Positions 1 through 5,153 of a DNA stretch of 5,153 nucleotides are shown one piece after another. A program made the position numbers and the translations under genes. The stretch is from assembly GCA_005883775.1 (NCBI GenBank), contig VBEU01000022.1, positions 1,599-6,751 on the forward strand, written 5' to 3'. The first letter of the stretch is position 1. Every line of letters begins with the position of its first letter. The DNA is from Chloroflexota bacterium (GTDB lineage Bacteria; Chloroflexota; Limnocylindria; P2-11E). Under the pieces are notes generated by a model. That model was not told the origin of the DNA. It saw nothing but the letters and a program-made list of their open reading frames with translations, and did no database searches.

Positions 1-479
1 TCGAGGCCGTGGGCGTGCCGGGCATCAAGGGCGTCTGGTGCCACGAGGTCGGGGGCTCGCGTCTGTTCAACGCGGTGAGCATCGAGCAGCGCTACGCCGG
101 ACATGCGCGCCAGGTCGGTCACCTTGCGGCGACCGTGCACGCGGGCGCGTACCTCGGCCGCTACGTCATCGTCGTGGACGAGGACATCGACGTGATGGAC
201 CTGAATGATGTCGTGTGGGCGATGAGCACGCGCTCCGATCCTGTCGAATCGATCGACATCATCAAGCGCGCGTGGAGCGGGCCCCTCGACCCGCGCATCC
301 CCAAGGATCGCAAGGGCCATAACTCGCGCGCGATCATCGACGCCACGCGCCCGTTCGAGTGGCGAGCCGATTTCCCGCCGGTGAATACACCGAGCGCCGA
401 GGTAAAGCGAAAGGCGAAAGAGAAGTTCGGCTACCTACTCCGGAACGAGCCGCATCCGAGCGACGGGAAGCTGAGCTAG
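1..479 (+). CDS. UbiD-family decarboxylase, C-terminal part (5' end outside window)
   Basis: The reading frame is open from the left edge (first full codon at 3) to a TAG at 477-479, giving about 158 residues of a protein family usually 450-500 residues long, so only the C-terminal third is present. The segment has the typical look of the UbiD C-terminal domain: VPGIKGVWCHEVGGSR near the edge, a YAGHARQVGHLAA stretch, then VIVVDEDIDVMDLNDVVWAM, STRSDP, a SGPLDPR loop and RAIIDATRPFEW close to the end. Family knowledge: UbiD enzymes use prenylated FMN to decarboxylate (or carboxylate) aromatic and alpha,beta-unsaturated acids in the cytoplasm. The Glu/Arg catalytic network lies in the missing upstream part, so activity and substrate cannot be judged. 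The GTG at 9 is an internal valine, not a start. The stop lies 5 bases before the proposed start of the next gene, which suggests co-transcription. The family call is firm; the substrate is unknown. Confidence 0.9.
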   Translation, partial: EAVGVPGIKGVWCHEVGGSRLFNAVSIEQRYAGHARQVGHLAATVHAGAYLGRYVIVVDEDIDVMDLNDVVWAMSTRSDPVESIDIIKRAWSGPLDPRIPKDRKGHNSRAIIDATRPFEWRADFPPVNTPSAEVKRKAKEKFGYLLRNEPHPSDGKLS

Positions 480-484
480 GTCCG

Positions 485-1306
485 TTGTACGACCGCTCCG
501 CGAAGCTGGCCGCGAAAGGGGTCGTCATCGAGTACTGGCTCCAACGTTCGCGCAGCCTGTTCACGGCGGTAAAGGGCGTCGACCTGGAGGTGCGCCCAGG
601 GGAGCTCCTCGCGATCGTCGGCCCATCCGGTTGTGGAAAGACGACGTTCCTCAACGCGGTCGATGGCCTCATCCCGATCGCGGGCGGCAGTCTCACGCTC
701 GACGGCCGCGAGATCACGAAGCCGGGGCGGGATCGCGCGATGGTGTTCCAGCAGCCGGGACTCCTTCCGTGGCGCACGGTCCTTGGCAACGTCGTCTTTG
801 GCGTCGAGGCGCAGGGAAGCATGAGCAAGGGCGAGGCGATCGCGCGGGCGAAGCAGCAGATCGAGCTCGTCGGTCTCAAAGGTTTTGAGGACGCGTACCC
901 GCTCGAGCTGTCGGGAGGGATGCAGCAGCGCGTCAACCTGGCGCGCGCTCTCCTCACCGACCCGGAGATGCTGCTCTTGGACGAGCCGTTCGCGGCGCTC
1001 GACGCGCAGACGCGCGAGATGATGCAGCTCGAGCTCCTCAAGATCTGGTCGCAGACAAGGAAAACTGCGCTCTTCATCACCCACGACATCAAGGAAGCCA
1101 TCTATCTCGCGGACCGCGTGATCGTGTTCACGCGCCGGCCGGGGCGGGTCAAGACCGTCGTCGATATCGATCTGTCGCGCCCGCGCGACCTGCGCGTGAA
1201 GCGGGATCCGCAGTTCCTGACCTACGAGGATGAGATTTGGGAATCGATCCAGGAGGAGCTCGCCGTCCCAGCCGAGCGGCTCATCGCGGGGGTGCCGGCG
1301 GCGTGA
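485..1306 (+). CDS. ABC transporter ATP-binding protein, NitT/TauT/SsuB type
   Basis: Cytoplasmic ATPase that would power the adjacent importer. With a TTG start at 485 it is 273 residues, normal for this subfamily. Visible motifs: Walker A GPSGCGKTT (residues 46-54), Q-loop Q89 in VFQQPGLLPW, ABC signature LSGGMQQR (142-149), Walker B LLLDEP (163-168), D-loop ALDA (171-174) and H-loop H200 in FITHD. LLPW after the Q-loop and the tail with RPGRV and SRPRD are characteristic of nitrate/taurine/sulfonate-type ATPases. Start choice: the frame also opens at a GTG at 359, but that would overlap the UbiD gene by 121 bases and add 42 residues that do not look like this family. TTG 485 is the only ATG/GTG/TTG codon between 359 and the conserved domain. 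Its Shine-Dalgarno is weak (AGG at 478-480), so coupling to UbiD translation is likely. The stop overlaps the permease start. The substrate class is inferred, not shown. Confidence 0.93.
   Translation: MYDRSAKLAAKGVVIEYWLQRSRSLFTAVKGVDLEVRPGELLAIVGPSGCGKTTFLNAVDGLIPIAGGSLTLDGREITKPGRDRAMVFQQPGLLPWRTVLGNVVFGVEAQGSMSKGEAIARAKQQIELVGLKGFEDAYPLELSGGMQQRVNLARALLTDPEMLLLDEPFAALDAQTREMMQLELLKIWSQTRKTALFITHDIKEAIYLADRVIVFTRRPGRVKTVVDIDLSRPRDLRVKRDPQFLTYEDEIWESIQEELAVPAERLIAGVPAA
1303..1306 (+). promoter_or_regulatory. GTGA stop/start overlap between ATPase and permease genes
   Basis: The TGA of the ATPase (1304-1306) shares bases with the GTG start of the permease (1303-1305). Such 4-base overlaps usually give termination-reinitiation coupling, so the two subunits are made in step. 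This overlap decides the permease start over the in-frame ATG at 1237. Confidence 0.8.
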
Positions 1307-2157
1307 GCATCAAGGAAGCCGACCGCGTCCTACCGGTGACGACGCGCGAGTCCGACTCGACGCGCGAGAGGCGCTCGGTGCTGCGGCCGAGCCGCATCAG
1401 GCTGTACGAGCCTTTGGTCATCGGCACCCTGAGCGTCGTCCTCGCGCTGACCGTGTGGCAGCTCGTCGCCAACGCGCGGATCTGGTCCGTGCTCTTCCTC
1501 CCCGGTCCGTGGGACGTCGCGCAGGCGTTCGTGCAGCTTTTCCAGTCGGACGACATCTGGCTCGACATCGCGACGAGCGGCGAGGAGCTGGCGATCGGCT
1601 ATGGGATGGCGATCGTCATCGGTCTGCTGATTGGGCTGCTCATGGGCTGGTACACCCGGTTCCAGTACGCCCTGGATCCATTCGTGAACTTCTTCTACAG
1701 CACGCCCCGCATCGTCTTCATCCCGATCTTCATCCTCTGGCTCGGCATCGAGCTGCAGCCGAAGATCGCGGTCATTTTCCTCGGGGCCGTCTTCCCGATC
1801 ATCATCAACACCATGGCCGGCGTCCGGAACACGGAGGCCGCGCTTCTGCGAGTCGCGCGGTCGTTTGGCGCGTCGGATGCGCTCACGTTCCGTCGCGTCG
1901 TCCTGCCTGGCTCGGTTCCGTTCATCCTCACCGGCTTCCGGCTTGGCATCGGACACGCCCTCACCGGCCTCGTCGTCGCCGAGTACATCGCCGCGAAACA
2001 CGGCGTCGGCCAGATCATCGCCATTGCGAGCCAGACCTTCCAGACGCCGAAGGCGTTTGCCGGCGTGGTCCTCATCGCCTGTACGGGAATGCTTTTGACG
2101 ACGGTCCTCCACCGCATCGAGAACCGATTTCAGTCCTGGCGTCCACAGATCAAGTGA
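1303..2157 (+). CDS. ABC transporter permease, NitT/TauT/SsuC type (BPD_transp_1)
   Basis: Inner-membrane subunit of the importer, 284 residues from a GTG at 1303. That GTG overlaps the ATPase stop (GTGA, 1303-1306), the classic arrangement for translational coupling. An earlier in-frame ATG at 1237 lies inside the ATPase gene and is unlikely. Residues 1-33 are a charged cytoplasmic tail. A first membrane helix follows at about 37-57, and further hydrophobic segments lie at about 96-116, 137-148, 155-172, 207-225 and in the last 40 residues. LDPFVNFFYSTPRIVFIP (124-141), followed by ILWLGIE, is the pattern seen in SsuC/TauC-type permeases. The EAA loop that docks on the ATPase is at about 178-206 (EAALLRVARSFGAS, then RRVVLPGSVP). 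Nothing is truncated. The transporter type is secure; the substrate (nitrate, sulfonate, aromatic acid or vitamin precursor are all handled by relatives) is not. Confidence 0.93.
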   Translation: MSIKEADRVLPVTTRESDSTRERRSVLRPSRIRLYEPLVIGTLSVVLALTVWQLVANARIWSVLFLPGPWDVAQAFVQLFQSDDIWLDIATSGEELAIGYGMAIVIGLLIGLLMGWYTRFQYALDPFVNFFYSTPRIVFIPIFILWLGIELQPKIAVIFLGAVFPIIINTMAGVRNTEAALLRVARSFGASDALTFRRVVLPGSVPFILTGFRLGIGHALTGLVVAEYIAAKHGVGQIIAIASQTFQTPKAFAGVVLIACTGMLLTTVLHRIENRFQSWRPQIK

Positions 2158-2161
2158 CACC

Positions 2162-2173
2162 GGAAAGGGTGGG
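2162..2173 (+). promoter_or_regulatory. Ribosome binding site of the substrate-binding protein gene
   Basis: A purine run GGAAAGGGTGGG occupies most of the 19-base gap after the permease stop and ends 3 bases before ATG 2177. The GGAAAGG core at 2162-2168 has an 8-base spacing. A separate, good site for the receptor fits the usual need for more binding protein than membrane subunits (inference). Confidence 0.6.
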
Positions 2174-2176
2174 AAA

Positions 2177-3223
2177 ATGACCAAGACCCTCGCGGTCCTC
2201 GTAGCTTCGCTCGCGATCCTGGCGACCGCGTGCGGCGGTGGTGGGACTGGGGGAGGCCCAACGACCAGCAGTCCGACGCTCGCGGCGGGCTCAGGTTCGC
2301 CCACCGCGCGGCCGTGCTGCACGAAAGTGACAGCCGCCTACAGCAACATCAGCGCGGACGACTGGCTCTCGTGGTACGCGTTCGACAAGGGCATCTTCAA
2401 GGACAACGGTCTGGAGGTGGACCTTCAGTCGATAAACGGGGGAGCGCAGACCAGTGCGGCGCTCTTGGCGGGGGCCATCCAGATCGGACAATTCGGCGGC
2501 GCGGAGGCTCTCTCCGCCAACGCCGGCGGTGCCGACCTCGTGGTCGTGGCGAACCTTGCCCCGGTTTACCCGTACAAGCTCTACGCCGCGAAGGGCATCA
2601 CGACGATACAGGGCCTGAAAGGCAAGAAGGTCGGCGTCTCGAACGCCGGTGGCTCGAGCGACATCGCGACCCGCGCAGCGCTCAAGTCCGCGGGCCTCGA
2701 TCCGGACAAGGACGTGAACATCATTGCCGTCGGCTCGCACGCCAACCGGACGGCGGCGCTGCTCGCGGGCACGATCGACGCCGGCGTGGACGACCCGCCG
2801 GAGGACGTCGAGCTCGTCAAGGCAGGGCTGACGGTGGTCGTGGACCTTGCCGGCCAAAAGCTTCCGGCCGCGAACACGGGCGTCATCATGTCGCGCGCGT
2901 TCCTCAACGCGAACAAGACGACCGTGCAGGCTTACGTCGACTCGCTCACGATCGCGCGCGCGAAAATGAAGGCTGACAAGGCTGGCGCGACAGCCGTACT
3001 CGGGAAGTACTTCAAGATCACGGACCAGCCTCCGCTGGACGGCGCATACGACTTCTTCATGAACGAGGTAACGGTGCCTTACCTCTACCCCGAGGTCGTC
3101 CAGTTCAAGGACGCGGTCGACATTCTCGGCAAGGGCAACCCCAACATTGCCAAGGTCGACATCAGCAAGATGATCGACCGGACGTTCATGCAGAGCGCAC
3201 AGGACCGGAAGCTCGGCGGCTAA
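2177..3223 (+). CDS. ABC transporter substrate-binding lipoprotein, NMT1/THI5-like (SsuA/TauA/NrtA superfamily)
   Basis: Extracytoplasmic solute receptor of the importer, 348 residues. The N-terminus is a lipoprotein signal peptide: MTK, a hydrophobic core LAVLVASLAIL, then LATAC with the lipid-modified cysteine at C19. Residues 20-46 are a Gly/Thr/Ser/Pro-rich tether that lets the domain stand off the membrane. The binding domain starts near residue 50, with WYAFDKGIFKDNGLEVDL (about 65-82) as the usual opening of this fold. GGAQTSAALLAGAIQIGQFG, LKGKKVGVSNAGGSSD and LLAGTIDAGVDDPPE are also typical of NMT1/THI5-like proteins. It belongs with the preceding ATPase and permease (19-base gap). 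The start at ATG 2177 is supported by the signal peptide and by a purine-rich ribosome site. Relatives bind sulfonates, nitrate, thiamine or riboflavin precursors, or aromatic acids. The neighbours favour an aromatic or organic acid here, which is inference. Oddity: a Cys-Cys pair (C47-C48) just before the folded domain. Confidence 0.93.
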   Translation: MTKTLAVLVASLAILATACGGGGTGGGPTTSSPTLAAGSGSPTARPCCTKVTAAYSNISADDWLSWYAFDKGIFKDNGLEVDLQSINGGAQTSAALLAGAIQIGQFGGAEALSANAGGADLVVVANLAPVYPYKLYAAKGITTIQGLKGKKVGVSNAGGSSDIATRAALKSAGLDPDKDVNIIAVGSHANRTAALLAGTIDAGVDDPPEDVELVKAGLTVVVDLAGQKLPAANTGVIMSRAFLNANKTTVQAYVDSLTIARAKMKADKAGATAVLGKYFKITDQPPLDGAYDFFMNEVTVPYLYPEVVQFKDAVDILGKGNPNIAKVDISKMIDRTFMQSAQDRKLGG

Positions 3224-3234
3224 CGCAGCAGGAG

Positions 3235-3241
3235 AAGGAGG
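3235..3241 (+). promoter_or_regulatory. Strong Shine-Dalgarno of the PaaA-like gene
   Basis: AAGGAGG is a full anti-SD match, 6 bases before ATG 3248, in the 24-base gap after the binding-protein stop. It fixes this start codon and predicts strong translation, the best ribosome site in the window. The gap shows no room for, and no sign of, a terminator hairpin, so the oxygenase gene is probably in the same transcript as the transporter. Confidence 0.75.
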
Positions 3242-3247
3242 CGGGTC

Positions 3248-3967
3248 ATGGCGCAGTTCACCGACCGCATCGAGCCGAAGGAGTTCCCCAAGATGCCCGA
3301 GGAGTACCGCGATCTCTTGACCCGCCTCCTCACGATCCAGGCCGACTGCGAGATCGGCGGGCCGCACATCTACGTGGACCACTGGACCCTCCGCGCGCCG
3401 ACCGTCGACGACCAGTGGCGTGTCGCGCGCATCGCCTCGGAGGAGATCGACCATTGCCGCAAGTTCCTCCGAATGCTCGGGATGGTCGGCCTCGATCGCT
3501 CCGACATCCTGTTCCGGCCGCGGTCCAAGCGCGAGGTCGACGCGTTCAAGGTGGACATGCCCGAGTGGGGCGACTTCGCCGCGTTCGGCTTCCTCATCGA
3601 CAAGGTCGGCCAGTACCAGCTCGACGAGATGGTCGGCTCGTCATTCCTGCCGACCGACGATGTCCTGCCCACCATCCTCCGCGAGGAGAAGGGTCACGTC
3701 GCGTACGGTGAGCAGCAGCTCCAGATCATGATGGCGACGCCCGAGGGACAAGTAGCCGCGCAGCGCGCGATCGACAAGTGGTACGTCGTCGGCCTCGACA
3801 TGTTCGGCCGTTCCGAGTCGGCGCGCGACGAGCGGTACATCGCGTGGGGCCTCAAGAAACGCACCAACGGGAAGATGCGCGAGGATTACATCGCCGAGAT
3901 GGATCCGAAGATCAGTGCGATCGGCCTCCGCGTGCCGGACAAGCTCGCGGGCCGCAAGTACCTCTAG
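3248..3967 (+). CDS. PaaA-like phenylacetic acid catabolic (PaaA/PaaC family) diiron protein, short form
   Basis: A 239-residue ferritin-like four-helix protein that resembles the catalytic subunit PaaA of 1,2-phenylacetyl-CoA epoxidase along its whole length. Points recognised against E. coli PaaA from memory: CEIGG (E35) matching SEIVG; RAPT (49-52); E66-x-x-H69 matching the DEAGH motif; WGDFAAFGFLID (107-118) matching WADIGVIGWLVD; E147-x-x-H150 in REEKGH matching KEESFH; then MFGRSES and GLRVPD matching MFG and GMTVPD. The carboxylate/histidine set for two irons (E35, E66, H69, an acidic residue around 118-127, E147, H150) therefore looks intact. The family inserts oxygen into CoA-bound aromatics. 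Classical PaaA is about 309 residues; this protein stops soon after VPD, lacking about 70 C-terminal residues. No PaaB, PaaC, PaaD or PaaE is in the window, so the substrate, and whether it acts as an epoxidase at all, are open. Start ATG 3248 has a perfect Shine-Dalgarno. Confidence 0.82.
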   Translation: MAQFTDRIEPKEFPKMPEEYRDLLTRLLTIQADCEIGGPHIYVDHWTLRAPTVDDQWRVARIASEEIDHCRKFLRMLGMVGLDRSDILFRPRSKREVDAFKVDMPEWGDFAAFGFLIDKVGQYQLDEMVGSSFLPTDDVLPTILREEKGHVAYGEQQLQIMMATPEGQVAAQRAIDKWYVVGLDMFGRSESARDERYIAWGLKKRTNGKMREDYIAEMDPKISAIGLRVPDKLAGRKYL

Positions 3968-3969
3968 CC

Positions 3970-5153
3970 GCGTTCAATCTCGCGAGCGCCCTCGCCGACG
4001 CCGCGCGCGCGGCCGGCCGCGGTGGTCGTCCCGCGCTTCGCTATGCCGGCGAGACCGTGAGCTACCGCGACCTCGCCGCAATGCAGGATTCCGCCGCGGT
4101 GGGCTTGCGCGACCGCGGGGTGCGACCGGGCGACCGGGTCGCGCTCGTCCTCCGCGACTCACCACACTTCATCGCCGCGTTCCTCGGTGCCGCGAAGATC
4201 GGCGCGATCCTGGTGCCACTCTCGACCCTCGTGCGGCCCGACGAGCTCGATGTCATGCTGCGCGACTGCGGCGCGACGCTCACGATCACCGACGCGGACG
4301 CCGACCTCTTCGTGGACCGTCCCGCGCCCGTTGTGGCGGCGCCCACGAGCGCGGACGACATGTGTTTCTGGCAGTACTCGAGCGGCACGACCGGCTCGCC
4401 GAAGGCGGTCATCCACCTCCATCGCCGCGCCCTCTTTCCGGCGGAGGGTCACGGCCGTCACGTGGCGCGGATCAGCGCCGACGACCGCGTCTACAGCACG
4501 GCGAAGCTCTTCTTCTCCTACGGCCTCAACAACTCGATGGTCATCCCGCTCGCGGCCGGCGCGTCCGTCGTCCTTGATCCGGAACGGTTCAGTCCGGAAG
4601 GCGCATGGCGGCTCATCGCGGTGGAGCGGCCGACGGTCCTCTACTCGGTGCCAACGGCGTATGGCACCGGCGCTTTGGTCTTCCGATCCTCGACGGGATC
4701 GGATCGACCGAGATCGGCTACATCGCGATCTCGAATACGACCGACGACGTGACCCCGGGATCGTCCGGCCGCGTCATCCCAGGTTACGAGGCCCGCGTCG
4801 TCGGGCCGGATGGCGCCGACGCGACCGAGGGCACGCTGTGGGTCCGTGGCGGCTCGACCGCGGTCGGCTACCACGACCGGCCGCAGGCGAACGCCACGGC
4901 CTTTCGCGACGGCTGGGTCGTCACCGGCGACCGCTATCGCGTTGAGAATGGGCACTACTACCATCTCGGCCGCGACGACGACATGCTGCGCGTGGGCGCG
5001 CAGTGGGTCTCGCCGCTCGAGGTCGAGTCCGTGCTCCTGTCGCATCCGAGCGTCGCCGAGTGTGCGGTGATCGGCCGCGCGGACGCCGACGGGCTTCTCA
5101 AGGTCTGCGCGTACGTCGTGCTCCGTGACGCGACGCCCCCATCGGAGCTCGAC
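3970..5153 (+). pseudogene. Benzoate-CoA-ligase-like AMP-forming acyl/aryl-CoA ligase, frame-disrupted and cut by window edge
   Basis: ANL-superfamily ligase that would activate an aryl carboxylate via an acyl-AMP to its CoA thioester. The N-terminal part is in frame 1: NLASALADAARAAGRG, PALRYAGETVSY, GVRPGDRVALVLRDSPHF, ATP-binding motif YSSGTTGSPKAV (4375-4410), and KLFFSYGLNN (4504-4533), which is typical of benzoate-CoA ligases. It continues to VLYSVPTAYG near 4665. Homology then resumes in frame 3 with RRFGLPILDGIGSTE (about 4668-4712), TGD (4923-4931) and GRDDDMLRVGAQWVSPLEVE (4968-5027), open to the right edge. The stretch that normally links these parts and carries the SAGEALP-type motif, roughly 30-40 residues, is missing, and the frame changes there. 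Frame 1 then ends at TGA 4750-4752. At the 5' end, no ATG, GTG or TTG precedes the conserved start; the nearest upstream one is GTG 3844 inside the oxygenase gene. It is either a decaying gene or an assembly error. The C-terminal lysine region lies outside the window. Confidence 0.8.
4660..4676 (+). other. Junction of internal deletion with frame change in the ligase gene
   Basis: Upstream reading in frame 1 is family-like through VPTAYG (codons 4651-4665). Downstream, frame 3 is family-like from about RRFG (codons 4668-4679). Both frames are plausible for only a few codons between, so the breakpoint lies within about 4660-4676. Relative to benzoate-CoA ligases, roughly 30-40 residues are missing, that is about 90-120 bases. 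The change from frame 1 to frame 3 requires the lost length to be one more than a multiple of three, if no other indel occurred. No direct repeat could be confirmed without the intact parent sequence. Confidence 0.75.

Noticed and set aside
334..1101. Open frame on the - strand (255 codons) opposite the UbiD end and ATPase
   Set aside because: Ser/Arg-rich shadow of the ATPase with no motif of its own.
1230..2180. + strand open frame of 316 codons in a second frame over the permease
   Set aside because: Arg/His/Pro-rich shadow frame; the permease frame has clear membrane segments and the EAA motif.
1330..2322. Long open frame on the - strand (330 codons) opposite the permease gene
   Set aside because: Composition is highly charged and repetitive (Asp/Arg/Glu-rich), mirroring the hydrophobic permease codons. 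No recognisable domain or ribosome site.
3224..3247. Possible terminator or promoter in the gap before the oxygenase gene
   Set aside because: The 24-base gap holds the Shine-Dalgarno and no hairpin plus T-run or recognisable -10/-35 pair.
2291..3454. Long open frame on the - strand (387 codons) spanning the binding-protein and oxygenase genes
   Set aside because: It lies opposite two well-recognised genes, is Arg/Val/Asp-rich without any family motif, and crosses their boundary. It is an antisense shadow typical of GC-rich DNA.
3778..3967. Upstream extension of the ligase frame to GTG 3778 within the oxygenase gene
   Set aside because: The 3778-3967 part is an out-of-frame reading of the conserved PaaA-like C-terminus and has no ligase similarity, so it is not a real N-terminus.
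4750..4752. TGA at the end of the frame-1 ligase reading as a true gene end
   Set aside because: Family motifs continue downstream in frame 3, so this stop results from the frame break, not a natural C-terminus.

Overview
The window is a GC-rich, tightly packed stretch with every gene on the + strand, and it reads as one operon-like block. In order it holds: the 3' end of a UbiD-family decarboxylase gene; a complete NitT/TauT/SsuABC-type ABC importer (ATPase, permease, substrate-binding lipoprotein); a short PaaA-like diiron (ferritin-like) oxygenase gene; and a benzoate-CoA-ligase-like gene that appears broken and runs off the right edge. Gaps between the intact genes are 5, -4 (a GTGA overlap), 19 and 24 bases. 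No gene-free stretch exceeds a few tens of bases. No tRNA, rRNA, mobile element, CRISPR array, strong terminator or obvious internal promoter was seen.

Organism: the very GC-rich coding style, the TTG and GTG starts, and a lipoprotein with a Gly/Ser/Thr/Pro-rich linker behind its lipobox suggest an environmental, probably uncultured, soil or sediment bacterium. Chloroflexota, Dormibacterota, Actinomycetota-like or Rokubacteria-like lineages all fit. This is inference from style only, with low confidence.

How the genes may work together (inference): the ABC importer would bring in a small organic anion, plausibly an aromatic or aryl-aliphatic carboxylate. The AMP-forming ligase would activate such an acid to its CoA thioester. 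The PaaA-like protein is related to the catalytic subunit of phenylacetyl-CoA epoxidase. UbiD-family enzymes (prenylated-FMN dependent) decarboxylate or carboxylate aromatic and alpha,beta-unsaturated acids. Together they suggest an aromatic-acid uptake and catabolism locus whose substrate cannot be read from the window.

Most notable points: (1) the ligase gene lacks a usable start codon at the expected place, and near 4660-4676 it loses roughly 30-40 conserved residues together with a reading-frame change, so it is a pseudogene or an assembly error; (2) the PaaA-like protein keeps the diiron ligand motifs but lacks about 70 C-terminal residues of classical PaaA and has no PaaB/C partner in view; (3) the combination UbiD + TauABC-type importer + PaaA-like oxygenase + aryl-CoA ligase is not a pathway I recognise as a described module.
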